A DNA stretch of 64,000 nucleotides from Candidatus Melainabacteria bacterium (GTDB lineage Bacteria; Cyanobacteriota; Vampirovibrionia; Obscuribacterales; Obscuribacteraceae): contig CP064963.1 in assembly GCA_016699165.1 (NCBI GenBank), positions 2,852,001-2,916,000 of the forward strand. Direction: 5' to 3'. Below, piece after piece: positions 26,184 to 34,215 of this stretch (its first letter is position 1; every line of letters begins with the position of its first letter). The notes beneath the pieces are model-generated. The model made no database searches and was not told where the DNA came from. It saw nothing but the letters and a program-made list of their open reading frames with translations. A program made the position numbers and the translations under genes.

Positions 26184-26275
26184 GATCTCTTTCTTACCGG
26201 AGATGCTGGTGGTGCTAGCCACCCGGCCGAAACGAAGCCTTACGACTTCTCACATTTGCTTGCGCAAATATCGTT
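26184..26275 (-). ncRNA. structured leader/spacer RNA element, copy c
   Basis: 92 nt. Stems TTTGC/GCAAA (loop GCAA), GAAGTC/GGCTTC (loop GTAA), GGTGG/CCACC (loop CTAGCA) and ATCTC/GAGAT enclosing CGGTAAGAAA. Leader of paralogue 2. Confidence 0.65.
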
Positions 26276-26278
26276 AGA

Positions 26279-26300
26279 GAAGGCATCTTGCGATGCCTTC
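26279..26300 (-). terminator. hairpin after the 46-residue gene
   Basis: Arms GAAGGCATC and GATGCCTTC around a GCAA tetraloop, no T-run. Confidence 0.6.
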
Positions 26301-26322
26301 CTTACGCGTACAACAACTCAAC

Positions 26323-26463
26323 TCAAACGCAAACAACCAGAGCGTAGAACGCAAGCCCGATGAAGGCTGCGGAGAGGATGCTGCCGAGAAGCGCAAAGTT
26401 GCGACATTTCTTGGCGTGACGTGCATCCGTGTACTCGAACGCTTCGTTGGAAGGCGTAGGCAT
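26323..26463 (-). CDS. 46-residue single-span membrane protein
   Basis: ATG at 26463 preceded by CTCAGGGGGTATAC. The product starts MPTPSNEAFEYTDARHAKKC and ends with one membrane segment (LLGSILSAAFIGLAFYALVV). First gene of the minus-strand small-gene array. Too short for usual ORF cutoffs, but supported by the ribosome binding site, high-G+C codon use and the following gene-end hairpin. Confidence 0.5.
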   Translation of the reverse strand: MPTPSNEAFEYTDARHAKKCRNFALLGSILSAAFIGLAFYALVVCV

Positions 26464-26748
26464 GTATACCCCCTGAGGAGTTAGAGTTGAACACGAATCC
26501 CTGATCTCCCTACTGACGCAGATATGTTCAGAAGAGAATGAAAAGTATGTTGGTCAGTTGTTTTTGAGAATTTATATCAGCGTTAGAAGGGAGACCAGAG
26601 ATAAGTTCACTCTAATAAAAGGACGTGCCAATAAGCCAGTACTTACTAAAAGAAAAGACTAGAAACAGACTATTCATGATTAGCGCAAGTTAAGCTAGTT
26701 ACTATTTATATGCTAATTAGCTCGCGCGAGCGACGCTACTGTCTAATC

Positions 26749-27345
26749 TTAACGATGAAGAATAGACTGGACCGAGCTGTTGATTTGTTCTTTGTATGTC
26801 ATATAACCGTAGCCGAGTGCGCACGCCAGAATGGCGAAAATCAACAAACGCATAAAGTTCCAGGCGCCGGCGTTATATTGACGCGACTTGCTCTTTTCTT
26901 TCTTCAAAATAAGGGTCTGCTCGCCATTGGAGCTGATGTCTTTGGGTCGTAGCGTTTCGGAAACTGATTCGCTTTCTTGCGGGTCAATGAGGCTGCTTGG
27001 ATCGTCTGGCAAGTTCGGCATCAATGCAAGGAGCTTGTCTGTTTTGATCCAGAGAGATTGATTAAGCTCGGTCACGCGCTTTCGCATGGGGTCAAGCACC
27101 GCATAATTGCCGTCTTGAATTTCGACCAGACGACGAATGGCAGCCCAACCCTGCTCGCCCGAGGGGGTCACTTTGGCGCCTAGAATGTAGCCACCTTGCG
27201 AGAATGCGATACGACCCTGAACATCTGATTTCGAGTCGTTGATACGCAAGATAGGTGTTTTGATTGAAGGTATTTCAGAGCAAGTGCGCAAGATGTCGGT
27301 CATGCTCTCTTCTTTGTTTATTTTGCCTTCAACAATTACGTCCAC
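26749..27345 (-). CDS. DUF4388/PATAN-like protein with C-terminal membrane anchor
   Basis: 198 residues. Residues 30-90 have the DUF4388 rhythm: GRIAFSQGGYILGAKV, then GWAAIRRLVEIQDGNYAVLD. This domain is frequent in bacterial signalling proteins of gliding or multicellular lineages. A charged linker follows, then a membrane segment at about 165-183 (LLIFAILACALGYGYM), so the domain faces the cytoplasm. Background codon use. Confidence 0.6.
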   Translation of the reverse strand: MDVIVEGKINKEESMTDILRTCSEIPSIKTPILRINDSKSDVQGRIAFSQGGYILGAKVTPSGEQGWAAIRRLVEIQDGNYAVLDPMRKRVTELNQSLWIKTDKLLALMPNLPDDPSSLIDPQESESVSETLRPKDISSNGEQTLILKKEKSKSRQYNAGAWNFMRLLIFAILACALGYGYMTYKEQINSSVQSILHR

Positions 27346-27455
27346 AGTAACCTCGTTTTAAACTTTAGAGAGTATTTCCCAGTACAAAGAAGATACCCAA
27401 TCGGTAGAGTCTTTAATTTTATCTGCCTGAATAATATAGGGTAAAATCATGCGTT

Positions 27456-28574
27456 ATGAAAAAGCGCATCATGTGTGTATTTGGAACTCGTCCCGAAGCG
27501 GTGAAAATGGCACCGGTGGTGCACGCACTCCAGAAGTCGCAAAAGCTCGAACCGGTCGTGGTGAGCACAGCTCAGCACCGAGAAATGCTAGACCAGATGA
27601 TTAAGTGGTTTCAACTGAAACCCGCTCACGACTTGGATGTCATGCGGCATGGACAAAGTCTTGCCGGAATTACCGCGCGTGTTCTTGAAGGCATGGACGG
27701 ATTATTGAACGAGTCCAAGCCCGATTTGCTCTTAGTCCAGGGTGACACTATAACCGTTATGGCAGCCGCTCTGGCTGCTTTTTATCATAAAATTCCGGTC
27801 GGGCATGTGGAAGCTGGGCTTCGTACCGATAACTTGTATAACCCATTTCCAGAAGAGATGTCGCGCCGTCAGGTAAGCCAGATTGCCACATTGCATTTTG
27901 CTCCGACCAAGCTTGCGGTAGAAAATTTAAAGCGTTCTGGAATTACCGAGAATGTTTACATGACAGGCAATACTGTAATTGATGCTTTGCTCGACACAGC
28001 AAACAGGCTCACTAAAACAAAGGTGGAGCCTGAGATTTTTGGTCATGCTGATTTTGATAAATATAAGGTGTTATTGGTTACCGCCCATCGCAGAGAGAAC
28101 TGGGGCGAAGGCATGGACGGCATCGCCGGGGCTTTGCGCGAGCTTGTCGAAACCTATCCGCAGATTCAAGTGCTTTATCCAATTCACAAAAATCCTATAG
28201 TTCGACAGTCGATAGAGCCGATTTTTGCCAATCATGACCGGCTGGTCATGGTTGAACCTCTTGATTATGTCCCGTTTGTCTATGCCATGCAGCGAAGCTT
28301 TTTTGTGCTCACCGACTCTGGTGGCATTCAGGAAGAGGCGCCATCTCTGGGCAAACCGGTGCTTGTCATGCGCACAACCACAGAGCGCCCAGAAGCGATG
28401 GAAGCGGGTGCTGCAAGGCTTGTCGGAATCGAAAAACAAGGTATCGTCACAGCTGCAAAAGAGCTTCTAGACAGTCCTGACGCCTATGGCAAGATGTCCA
28501 AAGCCGTTAACCCATTTGGTGATGGCAAGGCTTCAGAGCGCATAGTTTCGGCGATAGAAGAATATTTATCTTAG
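27456..28574 (+). CDS. wecB: UDP-N-acetylglucosamine 2-epimerase (non-hydrolysing)
   Basis: 372 residues, usual family length. Diagnostic segments: FGTRPEAVKMAPV at the N-terminus, GHVEAGLRTDN, TAHRRENWG and DSGGIQEEAPSLGKPVLVMR. It interconverts UDP-GlcNAc and UDP-ManNAc for cell-surface polysaccharide synthesis. Stand-alone gene here. The name mnaA is equivalent. Confidence 0.95.
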   Translation: MKKRIMCVFGTRPEAVKMAPVVHALQKSQKLEPVVVSTAQHREMLDQMIKWFQLKPAHDLDVMRHGQSLAGITARVLEGMDGLLNESKPDLLLVQGDTITVMAAALAAFYHKIPVGHVEAGLRTDNLYNPFPEEMSRRQVSQIATLHFAPTKLAVENLKRSGITENVYMTGNTVIDALLDTANRLTKTKVEPEIFGHADFDKYKVLLVTAHRRENWGEGMDGIAGALRELVETYPQIQVLYPIHKNPIVRQSIEPIFANHDRLVMVEPLDYVPFVYAMQRSFFVLTDSGGIQEEAPSLGKPVLVMRTTTERPEAMEAGAARLVGIEKQGIVTAAKELLDSPDAYGKMSKAVNPFGDGKASERIVSAIEEYLS

Positions 28575-28639
28575 AAAAATAGCTTCAATTCAATAAGGCG
28601 CTATCATATTTAGCTTTGTCACTGTTTTGGAGTTTACAA

Positions 28640-29815
28640 GTGAGTACCACAATGACCGGTCAAGACATAGCGCCCTACGCAGAATTTCTAACCGAAGAGC
28701 ATCAAGCTATTCGCGAAATGATTCGCGACTTTGCCACTAAAGAAATTGCGCCTAAGGCTCAAGAAGTTGACCGTGAGGCTCGTTTTCCAGTTGAGACTTT
28801 TAAACAGCTCGGTAAGCTCGATTTACTCGGTCTTCCAATTGATACCGAATATGGTGGCGCTGGAGCGGACTACAGAAGCTACGCTATAGCAGTTGAAGAA
28901 ATAGGCAGGGCCTGTGGATCGACTGGTTTGAGCTACGCTGCTCACGTGTCGCTTGGTACCAACCCAATTAAATTATTCGGTACACCTGAGCAGAAGAAAA
29001 AGTATATTCCCAAGTTGTGCTCGGGCGAGTACATCGGTTGCTGGGCTTTGACCGAGCCTGGTACGGGCTCTGATGCATCCGCTCAAAAAACTACCGCCAA
29101 GCTAGAGGGCGATCACTGGGTATTGAACGGAACCAAACAGTTCATCACTAATGCCACTCATGCCGACGTCAATATCATCATGGCGATGACCGACAAGAGC
29201 CTTGGAAGAAAAGGCATTTCGTGCTTCATCATTGAGAAAGATACTCCCGGATTTTATGTAAGTAAAGTCGAGAAGAAGATGGGAATGAGAGGTTCCCCCA
29301 CCGCCAGCTTGACCATGGAAGATTGCAAAATTCCTAAAGCAAACATCGTAGGCGAAGTAGGCGACGGCTACAAACAAGCCCTCACCACTCTTGAAGGCGG
29401 ACGAATTTCAATCGGTGCACTAGCTCTTGGTATTGGCCAAGCAGCTTTTGATGCAGCTCTTGCTTATGCCAAACAAAGAGAAGCCTTTGGTCAACCAATT
29501 GGAAAATTCCAGTTTATTCAGGGTTATCTAGCTGATATGGCCACTCAACTGAGCGCTGCTAGAATGCTTTTGTATCATGCTGCCTGGTTAAAAGACCATG
29601 GCAAGCGCGTGACCTTGGAAGGTTCGCAAGCCAAACTTTATTGTTCTGAAGTGGCATCCAAAGTTTGCAACCTTGGAATTCAAATTCATGGTGGCTATGG
29701 CTACATCGAAGATTTCCCAGCTGAGCGCTTCTTGCGCGATGCCAAACTTTGTGAAATCGGCGAGGGAACTTCTGAAATCCAACGTCTCTTAATTGCAAGA
29801 GAGTTGGGACTCTAA
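28640..29815 (+). CDS. acyl-CoA dehydrogenase
   Basis: 391 residues from the GTG at 28640, which has GGAG about eight bases upstream; the longer frame from 28616 lacks this. Family marks: CWALTEPGTGSDASA (FAD/substrate loop), the catalytic-region segment ...IHGGYGYIEDFPAERFLRDAK, and IGEGTSEIQRLLIARE. Most like short/branched-chain acyl-CoA dehydrogenases; chain-length preference is not predictable. It catalyses the first step of beta-oxidation. The next gene overlaps it by 23 bp. Confidence 0.9.
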   Translation: MSTTMTGQDIAPYAEFLTEEHQAIREMIRDFATKEIAPKAQEVDREARFPVETFKQLGKLDLLGLPIDTEYGGAGADYRSYAIAVEEIGRACGSTGLSYAAHVSLGTNPIKLFGTPEQKKKYIPKLCSGEYIGCWALTEPGTGSDASAQKTTAKLEGDHWVLNGTKQFITNATHADVNIIMAMTDKSLGRKGISCFIIEKDTPGFYVSKVEKKMGMRGSPTASLTMEDCKIPKANIVGEVGDGYKQALTTLEGGRISIGALALGIGQAAFDAALAYAKQREAFGQPIGKFQFIQGYLADMATQLSAARMLLYHAAWLKDHGKRVTLEGSQAKLYCSEVASKVCNLGIQIHGGYGYIEDFPAERFLRDAKLCEIGEGTSEIQRLLIARELGL

Positions 29816-30563
29816 TATAGGCGTCGCATTTGCGGTTCTCTGTATCGCCGCGCTCTACGCATCGGTAGGGCATGGTGGAGCAACAGGTTTTCTGGCTGTT
29901 ATGTCTTTCACTGACTGGCAGCCAGATTTTATTACATCCACTGCACTTGTGCTCAATGCCATCAGTTCAGGTATTGCCTGGTTATCTTACTTTCGGGCCG
30001 GTCACTTTTCGCTCAAGCTTACTTTGCCTATAGTGGCTGTTTCAGTGCCTTCTGCCTATATCGGCGCTATGTTCAAAATGGACGAGCGGCAATATTCAAC
30101 CGCGCTTGGGGTGGTACTGTTTTTGGTGGCATTGCGCTTGTTGTTTTTTAGTAAAAGTACGAGCGATGATAAGTTTGAAACTCCTCCTCGTCTGCCTTTG
30201 CTTTTAATCTCATCTTTATTACTTGGACTGATATCTGGTGCTATTGGTATCGGGGGCGGTGTTTTTCTCAGTCCTCTATTAGTTCTTTGTCGCTGGGCTG
30301 ATCCTAAGACTACTTCAGCGACTGCGGCAGCATTTACTTGTTTAAATTCCATTTCTGGACTGATATCGAAAGTGGTATCAGGCAGATTTCTTTTTGACCC
30401 ATTTTCAATGCAAGGAGCGGGTCTGATAGTCTGTGCACTTTTGGGCTCGGCGCTGGGCTCACGATACGGCTCCAAAGTGGCTCGATCACAGGTTCTCATG
30501 CGACTTATAGCACTAGTTCTGTTTGTAGCAACTTGCAAGCTTCTATTTACAAAAGGGCACTGA
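29793..30563 (+). CDS. TauE/SafE-family membrane transporter
   Basis: 256 residues, about eight membrane segments in two homologous halves: ALYASVGHGGATGFLAV in the first, LGLISGAIGIGGGVFLSPLL in the second, the characteristic G-rich paired motif. Family members export sulfite or organosulfonates or move carboxylates. Start TTG overlaps the dehydrogenase gene, so the two are probably coupled. Exact start uncertain. Confidence 0.75.
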   Translation: MQESWDSNIGVAFAVLCIAALYASVGHGGATGFLAVMSFTDWQPDFITSTALVLNAISSGIAWLSYFRAGHFSLKLTLPIVAVSVPSAYIGAMFKMDERQYSTALGVVLFLVALRLLFFSKSTSDDKFETPPRLPLLLISSLLLGLISGAIGIGGGVFLSPLLVLCRWADPKTTSATAAAFTCLNSISGLISKVVSGRFLFDPFSMQGAGLIVCALLGSALGSRYGSKVARSQVLMRLIALVLFVATCKLLFTKGH

Positions 30564-30580
30564 CTCTATAAATTGAAACT

Positions 30581-31486
30581 ATGCTCTTCAGCGTATTTAG
30601 TAAGAAAACAAATAAAAACGTCTATCGCCTCAAAACTATGGCTATGGTGCGTGTGATTTCCGAAGTAGCAGCCCTTGTCATTTTTTTGTTTTTACCACTG
30701 GTTCTCCTGTTTGCGGGAGTGCTGGCTAATCTTGATCTTGTTGTTAAAGCTGCTGTGCTACTTGGTTCTATCTTTGCTCTTGTGATGTTGCCTTCGTACG
30801 GGTTTATAACCTGGCAAATGACAGTGACCGAAACCGGTTTAATTGGCTGGTCTTTGATCAAGAGACGAGTTTTGCTTTGGGAAAATCTTACCAAGCTTAC
30901 TCGCAAATCGAACTTTAATTGGCAGCGTTATGTCCTCTACTTCGAGGGCGGCGACATCACTTTTCCTCTGTGGTTCGAGCGTCAGGACTCTCTGATTGAA
31001 GCTATTAGAGAACATCTTCCCCTTGATCTTTCACCGGAGCAAACTGGACCCAGGCTTTTCAGGCAAGACACCATCTCATTTTTAATGCAGTTCTCACAAG
31101 TGGCTTTTGGGCTAGTTTTATCTTGTGTCGCCATATATTTCGCCGCGTATTTATTCTCGTCGAACAAAGTTTCTGAGTGGGACGCCATCTTGGTGATGGG
31201 CTTTGTGATTATTCTATCTTTGAGCGTTTTTTATCGAGCGATTGTGGTGGCATTGATGCCTTTTAAAATTCTGGTCGAGCAAGATTCGATGGAATTGAGC
31301 ACGATATTTTCCAAAAAAAGAATTCCCTGGAGCAGCATTCAAACGCTGACCACCTCGTCTCCAATTTTGCCAGAAGGGTTCATGCTTGAATCCAAAGATG
31401 GATCCTTCTTGATAGGCAGTGGCTTTGATTCGCTGGATGAGCTTGTGAAAGAGATGAGAGAAAAGAAGCTTTCTGCTCAAGATTAG
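30581..31486 (+). CDS. membrane protein with two PH-like (bPH/YdbT-type) segments
   Basis: 301 residues. Hydrophobic pairs at about 25-70 and 175-230 alternate with soluble parts resembling bacterial PH domains (MTVTETGLIGWSLIKRRVLLWENLTKL and later ILVEQDSMELSTIFSKKRIPWSSIQTL). This arrangement is seen in YdbS/YdbT-like proteins of unknown function. Third gene of a run with the dehydrogenase and the transporter. Confidence 0.5.
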   Translation: MLFSVFSKKTNKNVYRLKTMAMVRVISEVAALVIFLFLPLVLLFAGVLANLDLVVKAAVLLGSIFALVMLPSYGFITWQMTVTETGLIGWSLIKRRVLLWENLTKLTRKSNFNWQRYVLYFEGGDITFPLWFERQDSLIEAIREHLPLDLSPEQTGPRLFRQDTISFLMQFSQVAFGLVLSCVAIYFAAYLFSSNKVSEWDAILVMGFVIILSLSVFYRAIVVALMPFKILVEQDSMELSTIFSKKRIPWSSIQTLTTSSPILPEGFMLESKDGSFLIGSGFDSLDELVKEMREKKLSAQD

Positions 31487-31550
31487 AGACTAGCTCAACT
31501 TGCGTGAACACTTAATAGTTTAATTCTCTTGACAAGTGGCTATATAAAAA

Positions 31551-31579
31551 CAGAAGATTTTAGTATCTTCGTTTTGCCA
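31551..31579 (+). terminator. terminator of the acyl-CoA dehydrogenase run
   Basis: Arms GAAGAT and ATCTTC around TTTAGT, then GTTTTG. Confidence 0.5.
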
Positions 31580-31695
31580 TTAAGGACAGACCCCAAACTC
31601 CTCAAAAATCTAATACATGCTGTCTCCACCGTTAAACGAAGCCACTGATCGTGACTGTTATTAAACCTAGAAAATATCATCGAAAGGAACTAAAA

Positions 31696-32070
31696 ATGTC
31701 TAGCATGAAGACTCTCTCAAAGTCTATCTGCGAAGCCATCGAACAGGGCATAGCTGCACGAAAGCAGAATAAGAAAGACACACTTAAACACAGGTATGAC
31801 CCACGATTGCAAGTTGCTCTTAGTGAACTTGCAGGTCACATTCAAGAAGCAATTCGACAAACTAAAACTGTAGTTTTGATGAAACTTGAGGACTGCGATA
31901 TCGAGCTAAAACTCGCTGACCCCAATGGAATCGATCCGATGAAAAACTTGAAAGGCGTAGGCAAGGAAATGTTCCGCATTTGCCGGAAGCTAGATCTTAT
32001 GCCATGTTTGGGCGCATCTTCGGACAATACGTTCTATATCATCAGCAAAATACACCACAAAGGGCTGTAA
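31696..32070 (+). CDS. hypothetical protein, 124-residue paralogue 1
   Basis: Start ATG 31696 follows GAAAGGAACTAAAA; the frame opens earlier without a ribosome binding site. 124 residues, soluble and alpha/beta in character. It shares length and the pattern LKGVGKEMFRICRKLDLMP with the gene at 32751 (LQGVAAEAFSICREIGLNP). Family not recognised. First gene of a four-gene plus-strand island that ends at 33125. Confidence 0.55.
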   Translation: MSSMKTLSKSICEAIEQGIAARKQNKKDTLKHRYDPRLQVALSELAGHIQEAIRQTKTVVLMKLEDCDIELKLADPNGIDPMKNLKGVGKEMFRICRKLDLMPCLGASSDNTFYIISKIHHKGL

Positions 32071-32208
32071 AGACAAGTTGCAGAATGGCAATGAGAAATC
32101 GAGAATCAGGAAACTAACTTGATTGTCGATTTCCCAGTGCACCGGTTTTAGACGTGGTGCGAGACTAATTCGTAAGTAGAAACCCCACTTTAGCAAGGGA
32201 TAATTCCA

Positions 32209-32571
32209 ATGGAAATGACCTTCAAAGAGTTCTTGGCGCAAGCTAAGATAAAGATCGACTTGCTTGCATTGGCGGTCGATTCTGCCTCTCATGGACTGAA
32301 CGTCGAGTCGCATCCAAGGTCTCAAGCCGATATCGCTATGGCGGACAAGAAGCTCACCAAGCTTCGCCTCTTCTATAGCCGGCTTGAAAATTCGGCTGCA
32401 ATAGACATGAAGCCAGAAGATGTCGCTGTGTTCGAGGAGTTTCTCAACCGAGAAATTACTGCTGCGCAGAGCTATCTTTCTGGCACAAACGACGTTGCGA
32501 AAACGTACAAGCCCTGGGCAATCGGTCTGCTCCTTTTAGTCGCAGCCCTTGCCTTGCTCTGGTTCGTTTAG
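32209..32571 (+). CDS. tail-anchored helical protein
   Basis: 120 residues; helical cytoplasmic part followed by a C-terminal membrane segment (WAIGLLLLVAALALLWFV). No family recognised. The spacing to the next small gene is 15 bp, with GAAAGGA at its 3' end serving that gene. Confidence 0.55.
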   Translation: MEMTFKEFLAQAKIKIDLLALAVDSASHGLNVESHPRSQADIAMADKKLTKLRLFYSRLENSAAIDMKPEDVAVFEEFLNREITAAQSYLSGTNDVAKTYKPWAIGLLLLVAALALLWFV

Positions 32572-32586
32572 AAAGGAACCGAAGTT

Positions 32587-32736
32587 ATGATAATGGGTAA
32601 AGGACCAAAACGACGGCTGGTCAAAGCTGCTCGCAAAGAGATCAACCTTGCACACAATGCGTTACTTTCCAATGTGAGACTGGTGATTTTGGGTGTCATG
32701 GTTGTGCTGATGGCGGCGGCGTGCATCTTTGCATAG
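32587..32736 (+). CDS. 49-residue basic membrane peptide
   Basis: ATG preceded by GAAAGGAACCGAAGTT. Product begins MIMGKGPKRRLVKAARKE (basic) and ends with one membrane span (LVILGVMVVLMAAACIFA). Located between two accepted genes with 15- and 14-bp spacers, which supports it as a real gene of the island. Confidence 0.6.
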   Translation: MIMGKGPKRRLVKAARKEINLAHNALLSNVRLVILGVMVVLMAAACIFA

Positions 32737-32750
32737 AAGGAATTGACTAG

Positions 32751-33125
32751 ATGACCAATATCGATTCACTCAAGGTCACTATCGGCGATGCAATTTCAAA
32801 AGGGCTTGCCGACCGCGATTCCGAAGCGAATGCCCATATGGGACCACTCGTCCTCGACGGCGATCGCCTGGAGCGTTTCATCAAAGTGTTGCACCGCAAA
32901 GTCTACGAGTGCGCACGTACCTACAAGCAATCGGCAGTATTGTCACTCACTGCCGAGGACATGTATGTTTGTGATGGTGAAAATCCAGAGAGCATCGTAT
33001 CTGGTGGCACCCTTCAAGGTGTTGCGGCCGAGGCTTTCTCAATTTGTCGCGAAATCGGTCTCAATCCAACTGTTCACCTCATTCAACCAGGTGACGCGTT
33101 GATTGTAATCGACCCACTTAATTAG
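32751..33125 (+). CDS. hypothetical protein, 124-residue paralogue 2
   Basis: 124 residues, ATG after AGAAGGAATTGACTAG. Similar to the gene at 31696 in length and in the central LQGVAAEAFSICREIGLNP pattern. More G+C-rich codon use than its paralogue. Unknown function. Followed by terminator and dyad. Confidence 0.55.
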   Translation: MTNIDSLKVTIGDAISKGLADRDSEANAHMGPLVLDGDRLERFIKVLHRKVYECARTYKQSAVLSLTAEDMYVCDGENPESIVSGGTLQGVAAEAFSICREIGLNPTVHLIQPGDALIVIDPLN

Positions 33126-33186
33126 AAATCTGCCGCATCAAGCAGACCCATCGGCGAACAGGAAGCTTAAGTAGAAACAGAAACTA

Positions 33187-33211
33187 AGGGGCTTTATTGC
33201 CCCCTTTTTTC
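33187..33211 (+). terminator. terminator of the 31.7-33.1 kb island
   Basis: Arms GGGGC and GCCCC around TTTATT then a T-run. Confidence 0.85.
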
Positions 33212-33225
33212 TCTTTCTGTAATCC

Positions 33226-33242
33226 TACTAAAATTGCTAGTA
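33226..33242. repeat. post-terminator dyad, exact TACT-N9-AGTA
   Basis: Exact match followed by AAAAA, 15 bp after the terminator. A second dyad, inside R element copy 2, serves the convergent island on the other side. Confidence 0.6.
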
Positions 33243-33311
33243 AAAATGAGGTTCGCGTTTGTAGTCTTCGGAAGCCTAAATTGAATGGTCGGTGGAATTC
33301 GAAATATTAAA

Positions 33312-33434
33312 ATATGCATTTAAATGCATAAAAACGACCCCTAAAATATGCAATTAAATGCATATTCTCATAATTTGTGTCTGGAAACGCCCAAAATTCA
33401 AAAAGAGACTCCTTTGAGTATACTACATTAAGTA
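33312..33434 (+). repeat. R element copy 2
   Basis: Palindromes at 33312-33330 and 33346-33365 (both of the ATATGCATTTAAATGCATA type, the second with one change), conserved block TCTCATAATTTGTGTCTGG then AAACGCCCAAAATTC, and dyad TACT-N6-AGTA at 33421-33434. The dyad end faces the 3' end of the minus-strand island. Confidence 0.85.
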
Positions 33435-33446
33435 GTTAAAAGCTCG

Positions 33447-33499
33447 AAAAAAAGGAAGGAGAGATGTGGTCCTGTTAAAGACCACATCTGCCCTTCCCC
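33447..33499 (-). terminator. terminator of the 33.5-36.5 kb island
   Basis: Arms GGGAAGGGCAGATGTGGTC and GACCACATCTCTCCTTCC, then seven T on the minus strand. Confidence 0.9.
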
Positions 33500-33512
33500 T
33501 GCTTGGATTAAA

Positions 33513-33707
33513 TCAGACGCTCTTGTAGAGAATAACGACCCAGCAGCCATACTCGTTTGCGTGAGAATCCATGCTCACGATTTGGCGTCCAGCATTTGCT
33601 GAGAGCCATTCATTGAGTTGCTTATCGAGTTCCGCAGCCCTGGTTGCATTAAAGGTTTTGGAGCCCATTTGGTGAATATTGACTGCGCCGACTGATTTAA
33701 TTGACAT
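33513..33707 (-). CDS. 64-residue hypothetical protein
   Basis: ATG after GAAAGGAAAATATC. Small, soluble, with C-terminal YGCWVVILYKSV. Not recognised. Last gene of the four-gene minus-strand island. Confidence 0.5.
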   Translation of the reverse strand: MSIKSVGAVNIHQMGSKTFNATRAAELDKQLNEWLSANAGRQIVSMDSHANEYGCWVVILYKSV

Positions 33708-33749
33708 GATATTTTCCTTTCTTGTTTGTGATGCTCATCAGATAAGACA

Positions 33750-33779
33750 GAGAAAGGAAGGGCATCGCCCTTCCTCTCT
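33750..33779 (-). terminator. intra-island hairpin
   Basis: Arms AGAGAGGAAGGGC and GCCCTTCCTTTCTCT without a long T-run, between the 130- and 64-residue genes. Confidence 0.55.
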
Positions 33780-33807
33780 TGGATCTCGTTTGCAGAGTCT
33801 GCGACGC

Positions 33808-34200
33808 TTAAGCCGCTCGTCTCGATTTCTTCTTGTTCTGGTTGAAGAAGTTCAGTCGCTCGACCATGTGCTGACCGTAGTTCATGGCGAAGGTCATCTT
33901 GAAGTGGGCGTCTTCGACATCCCACACGTCGTCGAGCTTTTTGACGTCGACCGAGTGATTCTGGTCGAACGCCTCAAGACCGGGACGCAGCTTGTCGATT
34001 GCCTCCTGGAGAAGCGCTGCCACCGCCATGGTGTCATGCTCGAGGTAAGGACGCTCGACCGGTGGCTTGGCGTTCGCCATGCCTAGATAGACCATGTTCA
34101 GGCGCATGCGCAGCTCGTGCACAAGCTCCAGCACTGGTTGTGCCGGAAGTTGGCTTAACAGACCAAGCAGATGGTCTTTGCTGACCTTATTCGTATCCAT
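33808..34200 (-). CDS. hypothetical helical protein
   Basis: 130 residues, ATG after GAAAGGACAGGTATCTG. Largely helical, basic tail NQNKKKSRRAA. No family recognised. Separated by 15 bp from the upstream gene's stop, so same transcript. Confidence 0.5.
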   Translation of the reverse strand: MDTNKVSKDHLLGLLSQLPAQPVLELVHELRMRLNMVYLGMANAKPPVERPYLEHDTMAVAALLQEAIDKLRPGLEAFDQNHSVDVKKLDDVWDVEDAHFKMTFAMNYGQHMVERLNFFNQNKKKSRRAA

Positions 34201-34215
34201 CAGATACCTGTCCTT

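Noticed and set aside
25212..26275. c-di-GMP (GEMM) riboswitch
   Set aside because: Only a short CTCCGGTA resemblance; the four-hairpin layout with GNRA loops differs from the GEMM consensus.
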